64,000 nt of DNA from an uncultured Flavobacteriaceae bacterium (GCA_937136455.1 CAKZOO010000160.1:1-64000), one strand, 5' to 3'. Positions 26,504-34,248 are shown, counted from the first letter of the stretch. The notes: generated from the letters alone by a model not told the origin. Translations and numbers: made by a program.

Positions 26504-26710
26504 ATGCCAGATCAAAACGAATGGGAAACCAAGGCTGCAAACCTCCTCAAAGCCGAGTTGAAACGAAAGGGAGTAACTTATGCTCAACTGTCTAAGATGA
26601 TTGGGGAAAAAGAAGTTAATATCCGCAACAAGCTGTCTCGCGGAAAATTTAGCGCCGCATTTTTGCTGCAAGCGTTTGGGGCAATCGGAGTAAAAAGCCT
26701 CAACCTTTAG
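26504..26710 (+). CDS. DUF6471-like small helix-turn-helix protein
   Basis: 68 residues: WETKAANLLKAELKRKGVTY, AQLSKMIGEKEVNIRNKLSR and GKFSAAFLLQAFGAIG. This is the DUF6471 pattern, a small helix-turn-helix-like protein frequent in alphaproteobacteria. It is transcribed away from the transposase across a gap with repeated motifs and may regulate transposition. It overlaps the converging membrane-protein gene by 11 bases. Confidence 0.75.
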   Translation: MPDQNEWETKAANLLKAELKRKGVTYAQLSKMIGEKEVNIRNKLSRGKFSAAFLLQAFGAIGVKSLNL

Positions 26711-27290
26711 CCTTCGCGAGATAGTCGCTGGCTTCCTTCTTGGCTTCGTTAATTTGCGAATTTGCGACAAAAGGGTAAATCGTATCAATATAAGCAATAA
26801 GATTACGGGCGTCGTCAACGCCAACTTTCTCGCCGATTATGGGTGTTTTGATCCCTAACTCCTGTAATCGGACGAACACGGATTTAACCCTGGCTTGAAT
26901 TTGGATCGGCAATGATGGGTCTATGATCCTGACTTTGGCTGATATGGGCTGAGGGTGCGAAATGAAGCGGTCAATCGGCTTTCGGATAGTATTTAGGCTA
27001 AACGAAATATCGCCAAACAAAAGTCCTGCATTCGGCTTTTGCTTTCGGTCAAACATCGCAGCTAAATAATGCAACCAAATACCTAGTCCCAACCCAATCA
27101 TGCCAGTTGAGATGGCTAAGAAGGCGGGCGCGGCATTCATGCTTGTGACCCAACGCACAAGCGGACCCGCCAAATCTTCAGTGTCCCACCCAAAGAAATC
27201 CAATAACGCCGCGTAGAATGGTTCCGAAAGCATTGCAGAAAGTGGTGCGAAAATAAATAGAATTGCAATATTGCGAAGGAATTTGCCCAT
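26700..27290 (-). CDS. Transposon passenger, membrane protein of unknown function
   Basis: 196 residues with two hydrophobic helices in the first half (~5-22 and ~53-77) and a soluble C-terminal half (HPQPISAKVRIIDPSLPIQI; SQINEAKKEASDYLAKAKG). It lies just inside the right end of the element. I do not recognise a family. It could be part of the host-benefit cargo. Confidence 0.6.
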   Translation of the reverse strand: MGKFLRNIAILFIFAPLSAMLSEPFYAALLDFFGWDTEDLAGPLVRWVTSMNAAPAFLAISTGMIGLGLGIWLHYLAAMFDRKQKPNAGLLFGDISFSLNTIRKPIDRFISHPQPISAKVRIIDPSLPIQIQARVKSVFVRLQELGIKTPIIGEKVGVDDARNLIAYIDTIYPFVANSQINEAKKEASDYLAKAKG

Positions 27291-27346
27291 AAGCGCCAGA
27301 CTGGCTTATTGCAAAATATTTGTGGAGTCTTAATCATCGCTCACAC

Positions 27347-27372
27347 CTTGGTGCGTTTGATACATAAGGCCG
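27347..27372 (-). repeat. Right terminal inverted repeat of the transposon
   Basis: The exact reverse complement of 24,085-24,110, ending ATACATAAGGCCG at the outer edge. Confidence 0.9.
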
Positions 27373-27380
27373 GACTGTTA
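27373..27380. repeat. Right target-site duplication
   Basis: A second copy of GACTGTTA. Its last three bases are the stop codon (TAA on the minus strand) of the 87-residue gene ending at 27,378, so the insertion left that gene intact. Confidence 0.85.
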
Positions 27381-27641
27381 CTCCCTGCGCATCAAGCCAA
27401 CGTAACGCCCAATCACTGCAAATTTACAAACTTCAAGAACGCCCGCCATGGTCACATCGTTGTAGTTGCCAGCCTCAAAAGAATCCACAATCCCGTTCGG
27501 ATGCGCAACGGCAACGCAGCATCCGATCACGTTACCAGATTGCGCACGCTCTAAAAGAAGTTCCAAAAGACGGACCACTTCAAGGTCAGGTTCGCCATTT
27601 TTAACCTTCGATCCGTCCATAGAAACTATTTTGTTTTTCAT
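27378..27641 (-). CDS. 87-residue protein, second paralogue
   Basis: It shares KIVS, EP-D/N, LLERAQSGNVIGC and the closing segment with the 23,730-23,993 protein, so it is a duplicate copy that has diverged. The transposon target duplication covers its stop codon and recreates it. It overlaps the next upstream gene by 4 bases. Role unknown. Confidence 0.65.
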   Translation of the reverse strand: MKNKIVSMDGSKVKNGEPDLEVVRLLELLLERAQSGNVIGCCVAVAHPNGIVDSFEAGNYNDVTMAGVLEVCKFAVIGRYVGLMRRE

Positions 27642-27862
27642 TTTTCCTCTCCGTAATCAATAAAGGTGAATGTCATTTTTTCCTCATCTATTCGCACGCG
27701 CGGGTTGATGTCTCTATGATAGGCGAACGATGCGGGCGTCATGGAAACCACCATACCTTCGCCGCAAAAATAAACATCCCCGTCTGAGGCGGGCGTGTAC
27801 TCCCCCGACCGCTCCAACAAAAGCTGACCTAACTGGACTATTTCAACATTCCAAGGCTTCAT
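27638..27862 (-). CDS. Small unknown protein
   Basis: 74 residues (MKPWNVEIVQLGQLLLERSG at the start; strand-rich end KMTFTFIDYGEEK). Four-base overlaps on both sides place it in a three-gene unit with the ribbon-helix-helix regulator and the second paralogue. No family recognised. Confidence 0.6.
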   Translation of the reverse strand: MKPWNVEIVQLGQLLLERSGEYTPASDGDVYFCGEGMVVSMTPASFAYHRDINPRVRIDEEKMTFTFIDYGEEK

Positions 27863-28281
27863 AGCGCCACCAAAATGCCGTCATGAACAGCAATCACGCC
27901 ATCCGTCAGCAAAGCCTTCTCAGCGTTGTCGTACCGAAGACCAGGCAAACCCATAGCATCCCGCGCAGAACGAGACGTAAGAGACTTCCCGCGGATCAAA
28001 GACAGAAGCAAAGCCTTGTCACGGTCACGAGGCGAAAGAGAGGGAAGCGGCGTCCGAACATCAACCTTATGCGGACCATCAGGCGCAGGCTTCATCGGAA
28101 GATCCTCAAGAATGTCGCTCGGCGCGCGCGCAACAATCGAATTTTTTTTCTCAGGACCAGCGCCCAAAGCCGCCTCAATAGCAGCACGAACAAACTCACT
28201 CCGGTTCGAACTGACAGCGCCAATCCGAGCAAACGTACCCGCAGGAAGTTTCAGTAAAAATTTTTCAGGGTACTCAGCCAT
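27859..28281 (-). CDS. Ribbon-helix-helix type DNA-binding protein
   Basis: 140 residues. The N-terminal ~40 (FLLKLPAGTFARIGAVSSNR, then SEFVRAAIEAAL) have the strand-helix-helix layout of Arc/MetJ/CopG-like proteins. The C-terminal half (RDKALLLSLIRGKSLTSRSA onward) resembles a winged helix. Directly upstream are seven copies of the palindrome GTATATAC, which would suit a dimeric ribbon-helix-helix repressor controlling its own operon. Binding is inference. Confidence 0.65.
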   Translation of the reverse strand: MAEYPEKFLLKLPAGTFARIGAVSSNRSEFVRAAIEAALGAGPEKKNSIVARAPSDILEDLPMKPAPDGPHKVDVRTPLPSLSPRDRDKALLLSLIRGKSLTSRSARDAMGLPGLRYDNAEKALLTDGVIAVHDGILVAL

Positions 28282-28301
28282 CAGTCAGACCCTCCAAAAG
28301 C

Positions 28302-28464
28302 GTATATACCCTATTCAAATCGTATATACCCAATAACCAAAAATCGTATATACGTATATACCCAATCAGCACAAAATATAAAAATCGTATATACCATCCA
28401 GCCGGTAAGACCAAAAAAGAGTATATACCCAAACCAACAAACCCATAAAACAAAGGGTATATAC
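28302..28464. promoter_or_regulatory. Seven-copy GTATATAC palindrome array
   Basis: Exact GTATATAC copies at 28,302, 28,322, 28,346, 28,354, 28,387, 28,421 and 28,457, most followed by CC. Spacing is 8 to 36 bases. The array is AT-rich in a GC-rich phage and lies directly upstream of the ribbon-helix-helix gene. From 28,282 to 28,694 there is no convincing gene. An operator array is the first guess; an origin or partition-like site is the alternative. Confidence 0.75.
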
Positions 28465-28694
28465 TCAGTAAAACCCCGTGTTTTCGGAGACAAGATATAT
28501 GAAGTCTAGCGAGGGGAAGGGTGGACTGCCAGTATTCGCGGCCCCGATTTTGCCCCCCGGGTGCCCCCAAACTGACCCCGCCCCCCTTGTTTATATGGCC
28601 GGGCAGATCATGGGCCAGTGGTCGCCATACTTGAACGCATTTAACATAATGACGATTATAGCATACTACGCATTCAATGATTTCAATGGCTTAG

Positions 28695-29201
28695 CTATTC
28701 GGGGTCTGCATCCGACCCGTCTAACACTACATCTTGTGCCTGCTTGCCCTTGCTTGGCTCGTTCTCGATCACCACGACACGTTGACCCGGCTTGACGTAC
28801 TCATACCCCTGACCGCCCGAAATAGTGTTATTTATCTGTACGTTAACGCCTGTTTCCTTGGGCTCTCCAGCGAGGAACTCCACCATCCTTGCCTGCACCT
28901 GTTCAGATTTAGCGTTGTTCATGAGGTGCTTAGCGTGTTCGAATGCTTGAGCTTTGTAGGGCGCGCGCATTTTTTCAACGTCTTGAATGTATTCGTTTTC
29001 TAACCGCTGGTAGAGCTCGATGATGTGCGGTTGCTTTCTGGCTTTGAAAAGGGTGCTTTCTGCCAATCCTGCCTGCTGCGCAGCTTGGGGCCAGGTCATA
29101 CCTTCTCTTATGCGTAGGGTTAGAGCGCGGATCATTTTTTTAGACGGTGGGCGGGGTTTTGCCGATATTCGGTAGTTATGGTTCTGTTTTTGATGTGCCA
29201 T
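28695..29201 (-). CDS. Terminase small subunit-like protein
   Basis: 168 residues from ATG 29201, with AGGA seven bases upstream. The N-terminal half holds a helix-turn-helix (TLRIREGMTWPQAAQQAGLA, ESTLFKARKQP) like those of small terminases, followed by long oligomerising helices (HAKHLMNNAKSEQVQARMVE) and an acidic tail. It is the first gene of the leftward structural unit, upstream of the large terminase, as expected. Confidence 0.72.
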   Translation of the reverse strand: MAHQKQNHNYRISAKPRPPSKKMIRALTLRIREGMTWPQAAQQAGLAESTLFKARKQPHIIELYQRLENEYIQDVEKMRAPYKAQAFEHAKHLMNNAKSEQVQARMVEFLAGEPKETGVNVQINNTISGGQGYEYVKPGQRVVVIENEPSKGKQAQDVVLDGSDADPE

Positions 29202-29261
29202 GACCAATTCCTACAAAGAGAGGGCTTCGCCCTTATATGCACTGTTAAGGGGGTGTGATCT

Positions 29262-29417
29262 ATGTTCGGTACGGTTTTATCGGGGATTGCGGCTATCTAC
29301 ATCTTGTGGGTGATGCGGCGACGGGCTGTTGAGGTGTGGCGCAATGATCCTGGGGTAGCCTTGGCGTTGCTTTGGGCTTTGGTGGTCGGTCCTGCATTGG
29401 TGCTGGCGTTGCAATAG
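29262..29417 (+). CDS. 51-residue two-helix membrane protein
   Basis: ATG 29262 follows AAGGGGG by eight bases. The product (MFGTVLSGIAAIYILWVMRR, then a short hydrophilic turn and ALALLWALVVGPALVLALQ) has two transmembrane helices. It stands alone on the plus strand, divergent from the small terminase gene, and ends at a terminator. A superinfection or holin-like role is possible but unsupported. Confidence 0.55.
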   Translation: MFGTVLSGIAAIYILWVMRRRAVEVWRNDPGVALALLWALVVGPALVLALQ

Positions 29418-29441
29418 AAAAGAGGGCCCGAAAGCCCCCTT
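29418..29441. terminator. Bidirectional terminator hairpin
   Basis: An eight-pair stem with one mismatch (arms 29,420-29,427 and 29,434-29,441) around CCGAAA, with TTTT on the minus strand and TT on the plus side. It separates the converging 51-residue gene and the small minus-strand operon ending at 29,467. Confidence 0.6.
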
Positions 29442-29466
29442 GCGTGTTGTGTCTATGGTGTTGCGG

Positions 29467-29631
29467 TCAGTGTTGCAGCGTGACCTTGTAGCGGATACGG
29501 TCCGCTGTTGACCTGTAAGCGATAATCTCGGGCTGGTCGCCGTATGACACAGACCCGTCAGCCATCATATCAAACATGGCGCGTTGCGCGTCCTCTCGTG
29601 TCTTATACCCCCATGAATACGTGTAGGTCAT
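29467..29631 (-). CDS. 54-residue unknown protein
   Basis: ATG 29631 overlaps the upstream stop (ATGA). The product starts MTYTYSWGYKTREDAQRAMF and ends YRSTADRIRYKVTLQH. It is the last of three coupled genes. No family recognised, though the coupled start and even codon use support it as real. Confidence 0.6.
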   Translation of the reverse strand: MTYTYSWGYKTREDAQRAMFDMMADGSVSYGDQPEIIAYRSTADRIRYKVTLQH

Positions 29632-29843
29632 GACGGCACCCCTTCCTTGAACGGCGTCAGGTTCTTCCCGTCGCGCTGCATTGTCTCGATGGTTTGGCCT
29701 TCATAGCAAAGCCAGCCCAGCCAGCGACGGGATCCGCCGGCATAGTCAACTGCATACATCCATTCAACGCCATGGGATCCGATGCAGTTACGGAATAGGC
29801 GCGTGCGATTGCCGATCTGGCCGCCATTGTCTGAATAGATCAT
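29628..29843 (-). CDS. Small unknown protein
   Basis: 71 residues rich in Trp, Gly and Arg (GSHGVEWMYAVDYAGGSRRW). Coupled by four-base overlaps to both neighbours. No function can be read from it. Confidence 0.58.
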   Translation of the reverse strand: MIYSDNGGQIGNRTRLFRNCIGSHGVEWMYAVDYAGGSRRWLGWLCYEGQTIETMQRDGKNLTPFKEGVPS

Positions 29844-30127
29844 GACGGCACCTCGCTATCAAGCAACCACACATCAGAGAGCGGGAACCGCTTACCATTG
29901 TCCAAACGCCGCACCATTGCGATATGTCCGCCCCGAATGCGAACAGTTGAAAACTGGCCGCCCGAATACTTTGCATAATCGCGCGGGATCCACGCCTCTA
30001 CGATGATCTTTGCACCGTCACGCGGCTGGCAGATCGTGCCGACAGGCACAACGCCGCATTGCATAGCGCCGCGCGGTGTATCGGCGTTGCGAAACCTTGT
30101 GCCTGTAGGGCCATACTGTCTAATCAT
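29840..30127 (-). CDS. Small unknown protein, first of a three-gene unit
   Basis: 95 residues, strand-rich (GAKIIVEAWIPRDYAKYSGG; STVRIRGGHIAMVRRLDNGK). It diverges from the ArdC gene across ~150 bases that hold the promoters of both. No family recognised. Confidence 0.6.
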   Translation of the reverse strand: MIRQYGPTGTRFRNADTPRGAMQCGVVPVGTICQPRDGAKIIVEAWIPRDYAKYSGGQFSTVRIRGGHIAMVRRLDNGKRFPLSDVWLLDSEVPS

Positions 30128-30199
30128 TCTCTTTCCCTTTCATGTTTCCGGGCGTTCCGAACCCGTACCCATTACTTTGTTTATTTGTCGTTTTGTGTA

Positions 30200-30227
30200 T
30201 TGCAATGCATGTTTTCTTGTCTATATT
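30200..30227 (+). promoter_or_regulatory. Sigma-70-like promoter for ardC
   Basis: TTGCAA at 30,200-30,205 and TATATT at 30,222-30,227 with a 16-base spacer, ~50 bases before the ArdC start. Matches are good at both boxes; the spacer is one base short of ideal. Confidence 0.4.
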
Positions 30228-30277
30228 GATATGCACAGGGCCACGGAACGGCCCGCCAATTTGAAAGGATTTAGACA

Positions 30278-31162
30278 ATGGCAAAGCGCGACCTTCACCA
30301 AGAGATCACAGACAAGATAGTAAAAGAGCTTGAGGCCGGAACAGCCCCATGGAAACGCGGCTGGACAAAGGCGACTGGCGGAATGTCTGGCCTGCCCATG
30401 CGCGTCACCGGTCAACCATATGCAGGCATCAACGTGTTGCTCTTGTGGGGAGCGGCGGCAGATGCAGGCTATACCTGCCCTAGCTGGATGACATTTAAGC
30501 AGGCAAAGCAGCTTGGCGGCTGTGTGCGCAAAGGCGAGAAGGGAACCGGCATTGTGTTCTTTTCTGTCATGAAGAAAGAAGACGCAGACGGCCAAGAGCA
30601 TAAATTTGGCTTTCTCAAGTCTTACACTGTTTTCAATGTTGAGCAGATCGACGGCTTGCCCGATCAATGGGAATGGAATGCGCCGGACGAGCTAGACGAA
30701 GGCACGCGGCCTATTGAGGATTTGCAAGCATTCTTTGACGCGACCGGCGCGGCGATTTCACATGGTGGCAACCGGGCTTTTTATTCGATTACGTCTGACA
30801 GCATCACCATGCCCCCGATCAAAGCCTTTCACAGTGCGCAGGAATATTACGGGACATTGGCCCATGAGCTTATTCACTGGACCGGGGCAAAGCACCGCTT
30901 AGACCGCACTTTCGGAACCAAGTTTGGAAATGAAAACTATGCATTCGAAGAATTGATTGCAGAGCTTGGCGCGTGCTTTCTTTGCTCACACATTGGCGCG
31001 GAAACAAACTTGCCGAACAGCGCCGCATATCTCAAGGGATGGCTTGAGGCTATGAAACAAGACAAGCGATTCATATTCCGGGCCGCCAGTGCAGCGCAAA
31101 AGGCCTGTGAGTATGCACTAGCGCGCGGGAAAGCGGAGCCCGTGGCCATCGCGGCGGAATGA
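30278..31162 (+). CDS. ardC: ArdC-family antirestriction protein
   Basis: 294 residues. The N-terminal ~130 match the ArdC single-strand DNA-binding domain (IVKELEAGTAPWKRGWTKAT, INVLLLWGAAADAGY, WMTFKQAKQLGGCVRKGEKG). The C-terminal part is a zincin-like metallopeptidase with HELIH (196-200) and downstream Glu residues (EELIAELGA). ArdC-type proteins coat and protect incoming single-stranded DNA and block restriction. It leads the rightward block and is probably expressed early. Confidence 0.9.
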   Translation: MAKRDLHQEITDKIVKELEAGTAPWKRGWTKATGGMSGLPMRVTGQPYAGINVLLLWGAAADAGYTCPSWMTFKQAKQLGGCVRKGEKGTGIVFFSVMKKEDADGQEHKFGFLKSYTVFNVEQIDGLPDQWEWNAPDELDEGTRPIEDLQAFFDATGAAISHGGNRAFYSITSDSITMPPIKAFHSAQEYYGTLAHELIHWTGAKHRLDRTFGTKFGNENYAFEELIAELGACFLCSHIGAETNLPNSAAYLKGWLEAMKQDKRFIFRAASAAQKACEYALARGKAEPVAIAAE

Positions 31163-31172
31163 TCCAGAGCAG

Positions 31173-31193
31173 CGCCCTAGCGTGTCTAGGGCG
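31173..31193 (+). other. Hairpin just after ardC
   Basis: CGCCCTAG pairs perfectly with CTAGGGCG around a five-base loop, 11 bases after the ArdC stop. No T run follows, so it may protect the transcript end or pause polymerase rather than terminate. Confidence 0.45.
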
Positions 31194-31255
31194 TCACTGT
31201 GGACCAAACCACAAGCCGGACGGAACCCGGCGCCAACCCGAAAGGAAACGGAAAA

Positions 31256-31375
31256 ATGACCATATGGGACGCACTGGCCGAGAAACTAGGCCGCCAGCCA
31301 ACGAACGAAGAAGCGAAACAAGACGTGTTGCGGATCTTGCGCGAAGCACGTCAGGAACGGGAGGCGCAGCAATGA
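31256..31375 (+). CDS. 39-residue unknown protein
   Basis: ATG 31256 with AAAGGA about 11 bases upstream; product MTIWDALAEKLGRQPTNEEA then KQDVLRILREARQEREAQQ. Its TGA overlaps the ATG of the next gene (ATGA), which supports translation. Looks like a small helical adaptor. Confidence 0.55.
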   Translation: MTIWDALAEKLGRQPTNEEAKQDVLRILREARQEREAQQ

Positions 31376-31812
31376 CCGAAGCGGAGCGCGAACAAAGACA
31401 CGTAACCGGGTTTCAGCGCCGGGTTGATATCGCCGCAGCCCATATCGCCAGCGGTCGCCCGATCACGCGCAGCTTAGATAGCTGTTTTGAAAACCATGAC
31501 GGCGAAGCCGTTTCACACGCTTTATTTCGCAGAGCATCAAACAACCCGAAAGGCAAACTTGCGCAGAACATTGAAAACTATTTGTGCGGCCATGCCAACG
31601 AAGCAGCAAAGCGCGACGGGCCCGGCATGAGCCTAGAGGATCTGCGCAAAATGTCGCTGGAAAACTTCAGGGCAATGCGCAAGCAATGGGAGCAGATCAG
31701 ACCAGACCGAACGCCACCAAGCACCGAGTTTACCGAGACGGGCGAACAGTACGTCATACCCGGTTGCGAGCGCAACGCGAGCCCCAAGGCAACGCAACTC
31801 AACTTGTTTTGA
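31372..31812 (+). CDS. Unknown protein of the ArdC operon
   Basis: 146 residues from ATG 31372 (MTEAEREQRHVTGFQRRVDI). It has helical segments with SLEDLRKMSLENFRAMRKQW and a tail ending ATQLNLF. Coupled to the 39-residue gene. No family recognised. Reading further upstream in frame only runs into the ArdC end, so the longer version is rejected. Confidence 0.62.
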   Translation: MTEAEREQRHVTGFQRRVDIAAAHIASGRPITRSLDSCFENHDGEAVSHALFRRASNNPKGKLAQNIENYLCGHANEAAKRDGPGMSLEDLRKMSLENFRAMRKQWEQIRPDRTPPSTEFTETGEQYVIPGCERNASPKATQLNLF

Positions 31813-31821
31813 AGGTATTGC

Positions 31822-31861
31822 CCCGCGCGCCCCGTCTTTCAACGGCGGAACGGCGCGCGGG
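31822..31861. other. GC-rich inverted repeat
   Basis: CCGCGCGCC (31,823-31,831) pairs with GGCGCGCGG (31,852-31,860), extendable by one pair, with a smaller hairpin in the loop. It lies between two operon genes with no T run, suggesting an RNA processing or pausing element. Confidence 0.5.
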
Positions 31862-31889
31862 ACTTGCCAAACCATGAAAGGATAAAGCC

Positions 31890-32141
31890 GTGACAGACTA
31901 CACCCAAACCGAGCCCCTTGAAAGGTTCAATCTGTTGACCGATCTGGCAACGGAGTTTTTCGAAACAACCCGCTGGAAAACCGCCTTCTGCGAGCGCTAC
32001 GGCCTAACCCGGCAAACCGTCACCGCTTGGAGCAACAAAGGCGCCCCAGTGTGGGCGGTGCAGGCTATGGACGACGCTTGTGCACGTCAGCGGTTCAGTA
32101 AGGCAACTTTGCAGCTACGCGCCGCCCTCGATGCGGTCTAG
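31890..32141 (+). CDS. Small helix-turn-helix-like protein
   Basis: 83 residues; the middle (RWKTAFCERYGLTRQTVTAW then SNKGAPVWAVQAM) reads as a helix-turn-helix of the Cro/YdaS sort. It closes the rightward ArdC block and converges with the minus-strand replication block. Probably a regulator of one of these blocks. Confidence 0.62.
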   Translation: MTDYTQTEPLERFNLLTDLATEFFETTRWKTAFCERYGLTRQTVTAWSNKGAPVWAVQAMDDACARQRFSKATLQLRAALDAV

Positions 32142-32152
32142 GATCCGGCCCG

Positions 32153-32644
32153 CTATGACGATTCACGGCGGGCCGCTTCAACCTTGAACCTGGCCTCACG
32201 CGAAGGCAACTTTTCGCGCGTGTCGATAATGGTCCGGAGCGAAAGCAACGTTAGACCGGCAGGACGCAAAACCACTTCAAAACCAAGAGCTTGCGCCCAT
32301 TCAATAAATGTTTGGGCGTTTGGTATTTTGGTATAAGAGTCCTTTTCCATTTTGGCGAGGTGATCGTCCACAATGCCAGATATTTCTTCCATTTCCCTGA
32401 TCGACAAGGCCAACTTTTCGCGCCGGTCCCGCAATATCCGCCGGGCAGGATCGTACCCGGTCAGGGTAATGTCCTTTTGTGCGCGCCGGTCCAACGGATC
32501 AACTGCGGGAACGGGCATTTTGTGACACAACTTTGCGCGCATGTGGCAACCCTGCGACGGGCACTTGCCGATCACAAAGCTATCCGTCACCTTTTCGATG
32601 AACCAGCCCGCCTTCTGGACCTCGCGCAGAAACTTGGTATCCAT
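32153..32644 (-). CDS. XRE-type helix-turn-helix protein with Cys-rich N terminus
   Basis: 163 residues. The N-terminal third has paired cysteines and histidines (CPSQGCHMRAKLCHKM) that may bind zinc. The middle (RRILRDRREKLALSIREMEE, ISGIVDDHLAKMEK) is an XRE helix-turn-helix, and LGFEVVLRPAG follows the usual dimer segment. It is the last gene of the replication block and a likely transcription regulator. Confidence 0.65.
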   Translation of the reverse strand: MDTKFLREVQKAGWFIEKVTDSFVIGKCPSQGCHMRAKLCHKMPVPAVDPLDRRAQKDITLTGYDPARRILRDRREKLALSIREMEEISGIVDDHLAKMEKDSYTKIPNAQTFIEWAQALGFEVVLRPAGLTLLSLRTIIDTREKLPSREARFKVEAARRESS

Positions 32645-32647
32645 GAT

Positions 32648-32833
32648 TTAAGCCTTTGCCTGTTGCAACTTAATCTTCATTTCCGCCATCTTGGCATGAT
32701 CTTCTTTACTGCCCTGACCGTCTTTGATGCACTGATCCGAAAAACCCTTTAGTTCGTCGTATGTTACGCAACTTGCGGCCTTATCCAAGAGCGTGACGGG
32801 CTGCCCTGCCCTGTATTTTTCAAGATTGCTCAA
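32648..32833 (-). CDS. 61-residue unknown protein
   Basis: A small helical protein (MSNLEKYRAGQPVTLLDKAA start) coupled to the DnaB gene by a four-base overlap. A helicase accessory is conceivable from position only. Confidence 0.55.
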   Translation of the reverse strand: MSNLEKYRAGQPVTLLDKAASCVTYDELKGFSDQCIKDGQGSKEDHAKMAEMKIKLQQAKA

Positions 32834-34248
32834 AAGTCCATGCCCTCTTGCGGCGGCGCTAGGTCTGCAAACCTGTTCAGCCCCATATCAACCTTGACCC
32901 GGCACTTCCCAATCGGCCCCATCCGTTGCTTGGCGACGAACAGGTCCATGGTTCCTTTGCAAGCCGCCAGCGCCGCCTCGATATCCGCGCGGTCTTCTAT
33001 GTCCATGCTGGGATTCTGCAACAGATCACGCTCTAGGTAGTATTCTGGACGGTGGCAGAAAATAACATTGTCAGCGGCAAATTCCAGGTCACCAGAGCCC
33101 CGCAGGTCCGACAGGAACGGCACCGGGCTTTCACGCTTGGCCAAGGCCCTGTCAACCTGCGCAAGCGCCACCACAGGGACGTTGAGGGACTTTGCGACCT
33201 GCTTTGCATCGGCGGCGATCTGCCCAAGCTGTTCAGCCTTGTTGAAACCCTTCCCCCTGACCAACTGGATGTAGTCAATCACCAAAAGCCCGAAGCCTTT
33301 AAACCCCTTTTCGCTGGGCGGGTTCATCCGCTGCAACCTTCGACTTTCCGACAATATCGCGGGAATATCTCTCACGCGGTCAGAGTAAATGTGGATTGGC
33401 AGCGCCTCTTGCCGCTTCACGCCTTCCAAAACCGCCCGGAATGTTGCCTCAGATATCGCCTTGCGCAGTGCCTGGTACGGTATCTCGCTGTCGATCGACC
33501 CAAAGCGCTGGGAAAGCGCCGTCTCGCTCATTTCCAGAGACGCAAAGCCCACCATTGTCGGATTATTACCCCGAGCCGCCGCATAGGATAGCCATATCCC
33601 CATGGCGGTCTTACCCATCGACGTTGAACCAGCCACCAGCGTGAGCTCACCCGGGTGCAGACCGCCCGTCATTTCATCCAAATCGGTAAGCCCAGTGGAA
33701 AGGCCAACGGCGCCGGTTTCAAATCTTTCGTTCAAATCTTGAGCCGCTTTTGTATGCGCGGCAAGTAATGACATGCTCCGAGGTGCCTCAGACACCGCTT
33801 CTCGCTGGTGCAGGAACAGTTCCAACTCAGAGCACAGATCAACGGCCGTTTCTTCACCGCCGATGCGCGACTGAATGTCTTGCAACTTTTCCAACAACTG
33901 CCGGGATCCGTGCAGCCTGACAATCATATGGGCATAATCAGCGACGGCAAACGCAGACACCGCCGCCCCGGCCAACCGCACCAAGTACGCCGGTCCACCA
34001 AGTTCTTTCAGCCCTTCATCGGCGGCCATGTCCTCTTGCAGCGTGACGGGCGATGCGAGGTGATCGCGGGATATCCTTGCGCTGATGTTTTTGAAAATTC
34101 TGGCATGAACGGGATCGCCAAAGTGATCTGCCCGTAAGAAAAACGACACTTTCGAAAAAAGATCATTGTTCAGCAGGATATTGCCAAGCAACTGTTGCTC
34201 TGCCTCGACACTGTGCGGTGCCTCTTGAATGGACGTAATCTCGTTCAC
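32830..34248 (-). CDS. dnaB: Replicative DNA helicase (DnaB-like)
   Basis: 472 residues. N-terminal DnaB helical domain (SVEAEQQLLGNILLNNDLFS), then a RecA-like motor with Walker A GSTSMGKT (207-214), Walker B GLLVIDYIQL, and late DLRGSGDLEFAADNVIF and KQRMGPIG motifs of the family. Length equals bacterial DnaB. It would unwind the phage fork, loaded by the O-like initiator encoded upstream in the same block. Confidence 0.93.
   Translation of the reverse strand: MNEITSIQEAPHSVEAEQQLLGNILLNNDLFSKVSFFLRADHFGDPVHARIFKNISARISRDHLASPVTLQEDMAADEGLKELGGPAYLVRLAGAAVSAFAVADYAHMIVRLHGSRQLLEKLQDIQSRIGGEETAVDLCSELELFLHQREAVSEAPRSMSLLAAHTKAAQDLNERFETGAVGLSTGLTDLDEMTGGLHPGELTLVAGSTSMGKTAMGIWLSYAAARGNNPTMVGFASLEMSETALSQRFGSIDSEIPYQALRKAISEATFRAVLEGVKRQEALPIHIYSDRVRDIPAILSESRRLQRMNPPSEKGFKGFGLLVIDYIQLVRGKGFNKAEQLGQIAADAKQVAKSLNVPVVALAQVDRALAKRESPVPFLSDLRGSGDLEFAADNVIFCHRPEYYLERDLLQNPSMDIEDRADIEAALAACKGTMDLFVAKQRMGPIGKCRVKVDMGLNRFADLAPPQEGMDF

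Larger units (their letters stand above)
24085..27372. mobile_element. IS1595-family transposon with passenger genes
   Basis: A 3,288-base element bounded by perfect 26-base inverted repeats and an 8-base direct repeat of the target (GACTGTTA). It encodes an IS1595-type transposase at 25,438-26,400 plus five passengers: an unknown plus-strand gene, a probable Panacea toxin-antitoxin pair, a DUF6471-like small protein and a membrane protein. IS1595 members with passengers are known. The intact duplication and perfect ends point to recent insertion. The target is the gap between two paralogous phage genes just upstream of the large terminase. Confidence 0.92.

Noticed and set aside
28302..28464. 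CRISPR array
   Set aside because: Repeat units are only eight bases with uneven short spacing and no cas genes.
28274..28570. Minus-strand frame of 98 residues with membrane-like segments
   Set aside because: Its hydrophobic look comes from translating the GTATATAC array; it lacks a ribosome site and overlaps the regulatory region.
28499..28795. Plus-strand frame opening MKSSEGKGGLPVFAAPILPP
   Set aside because: Although GGAG lies upstream, a third of it is antisense to the small terminase gene and the composition is odd; not firm enough to call.
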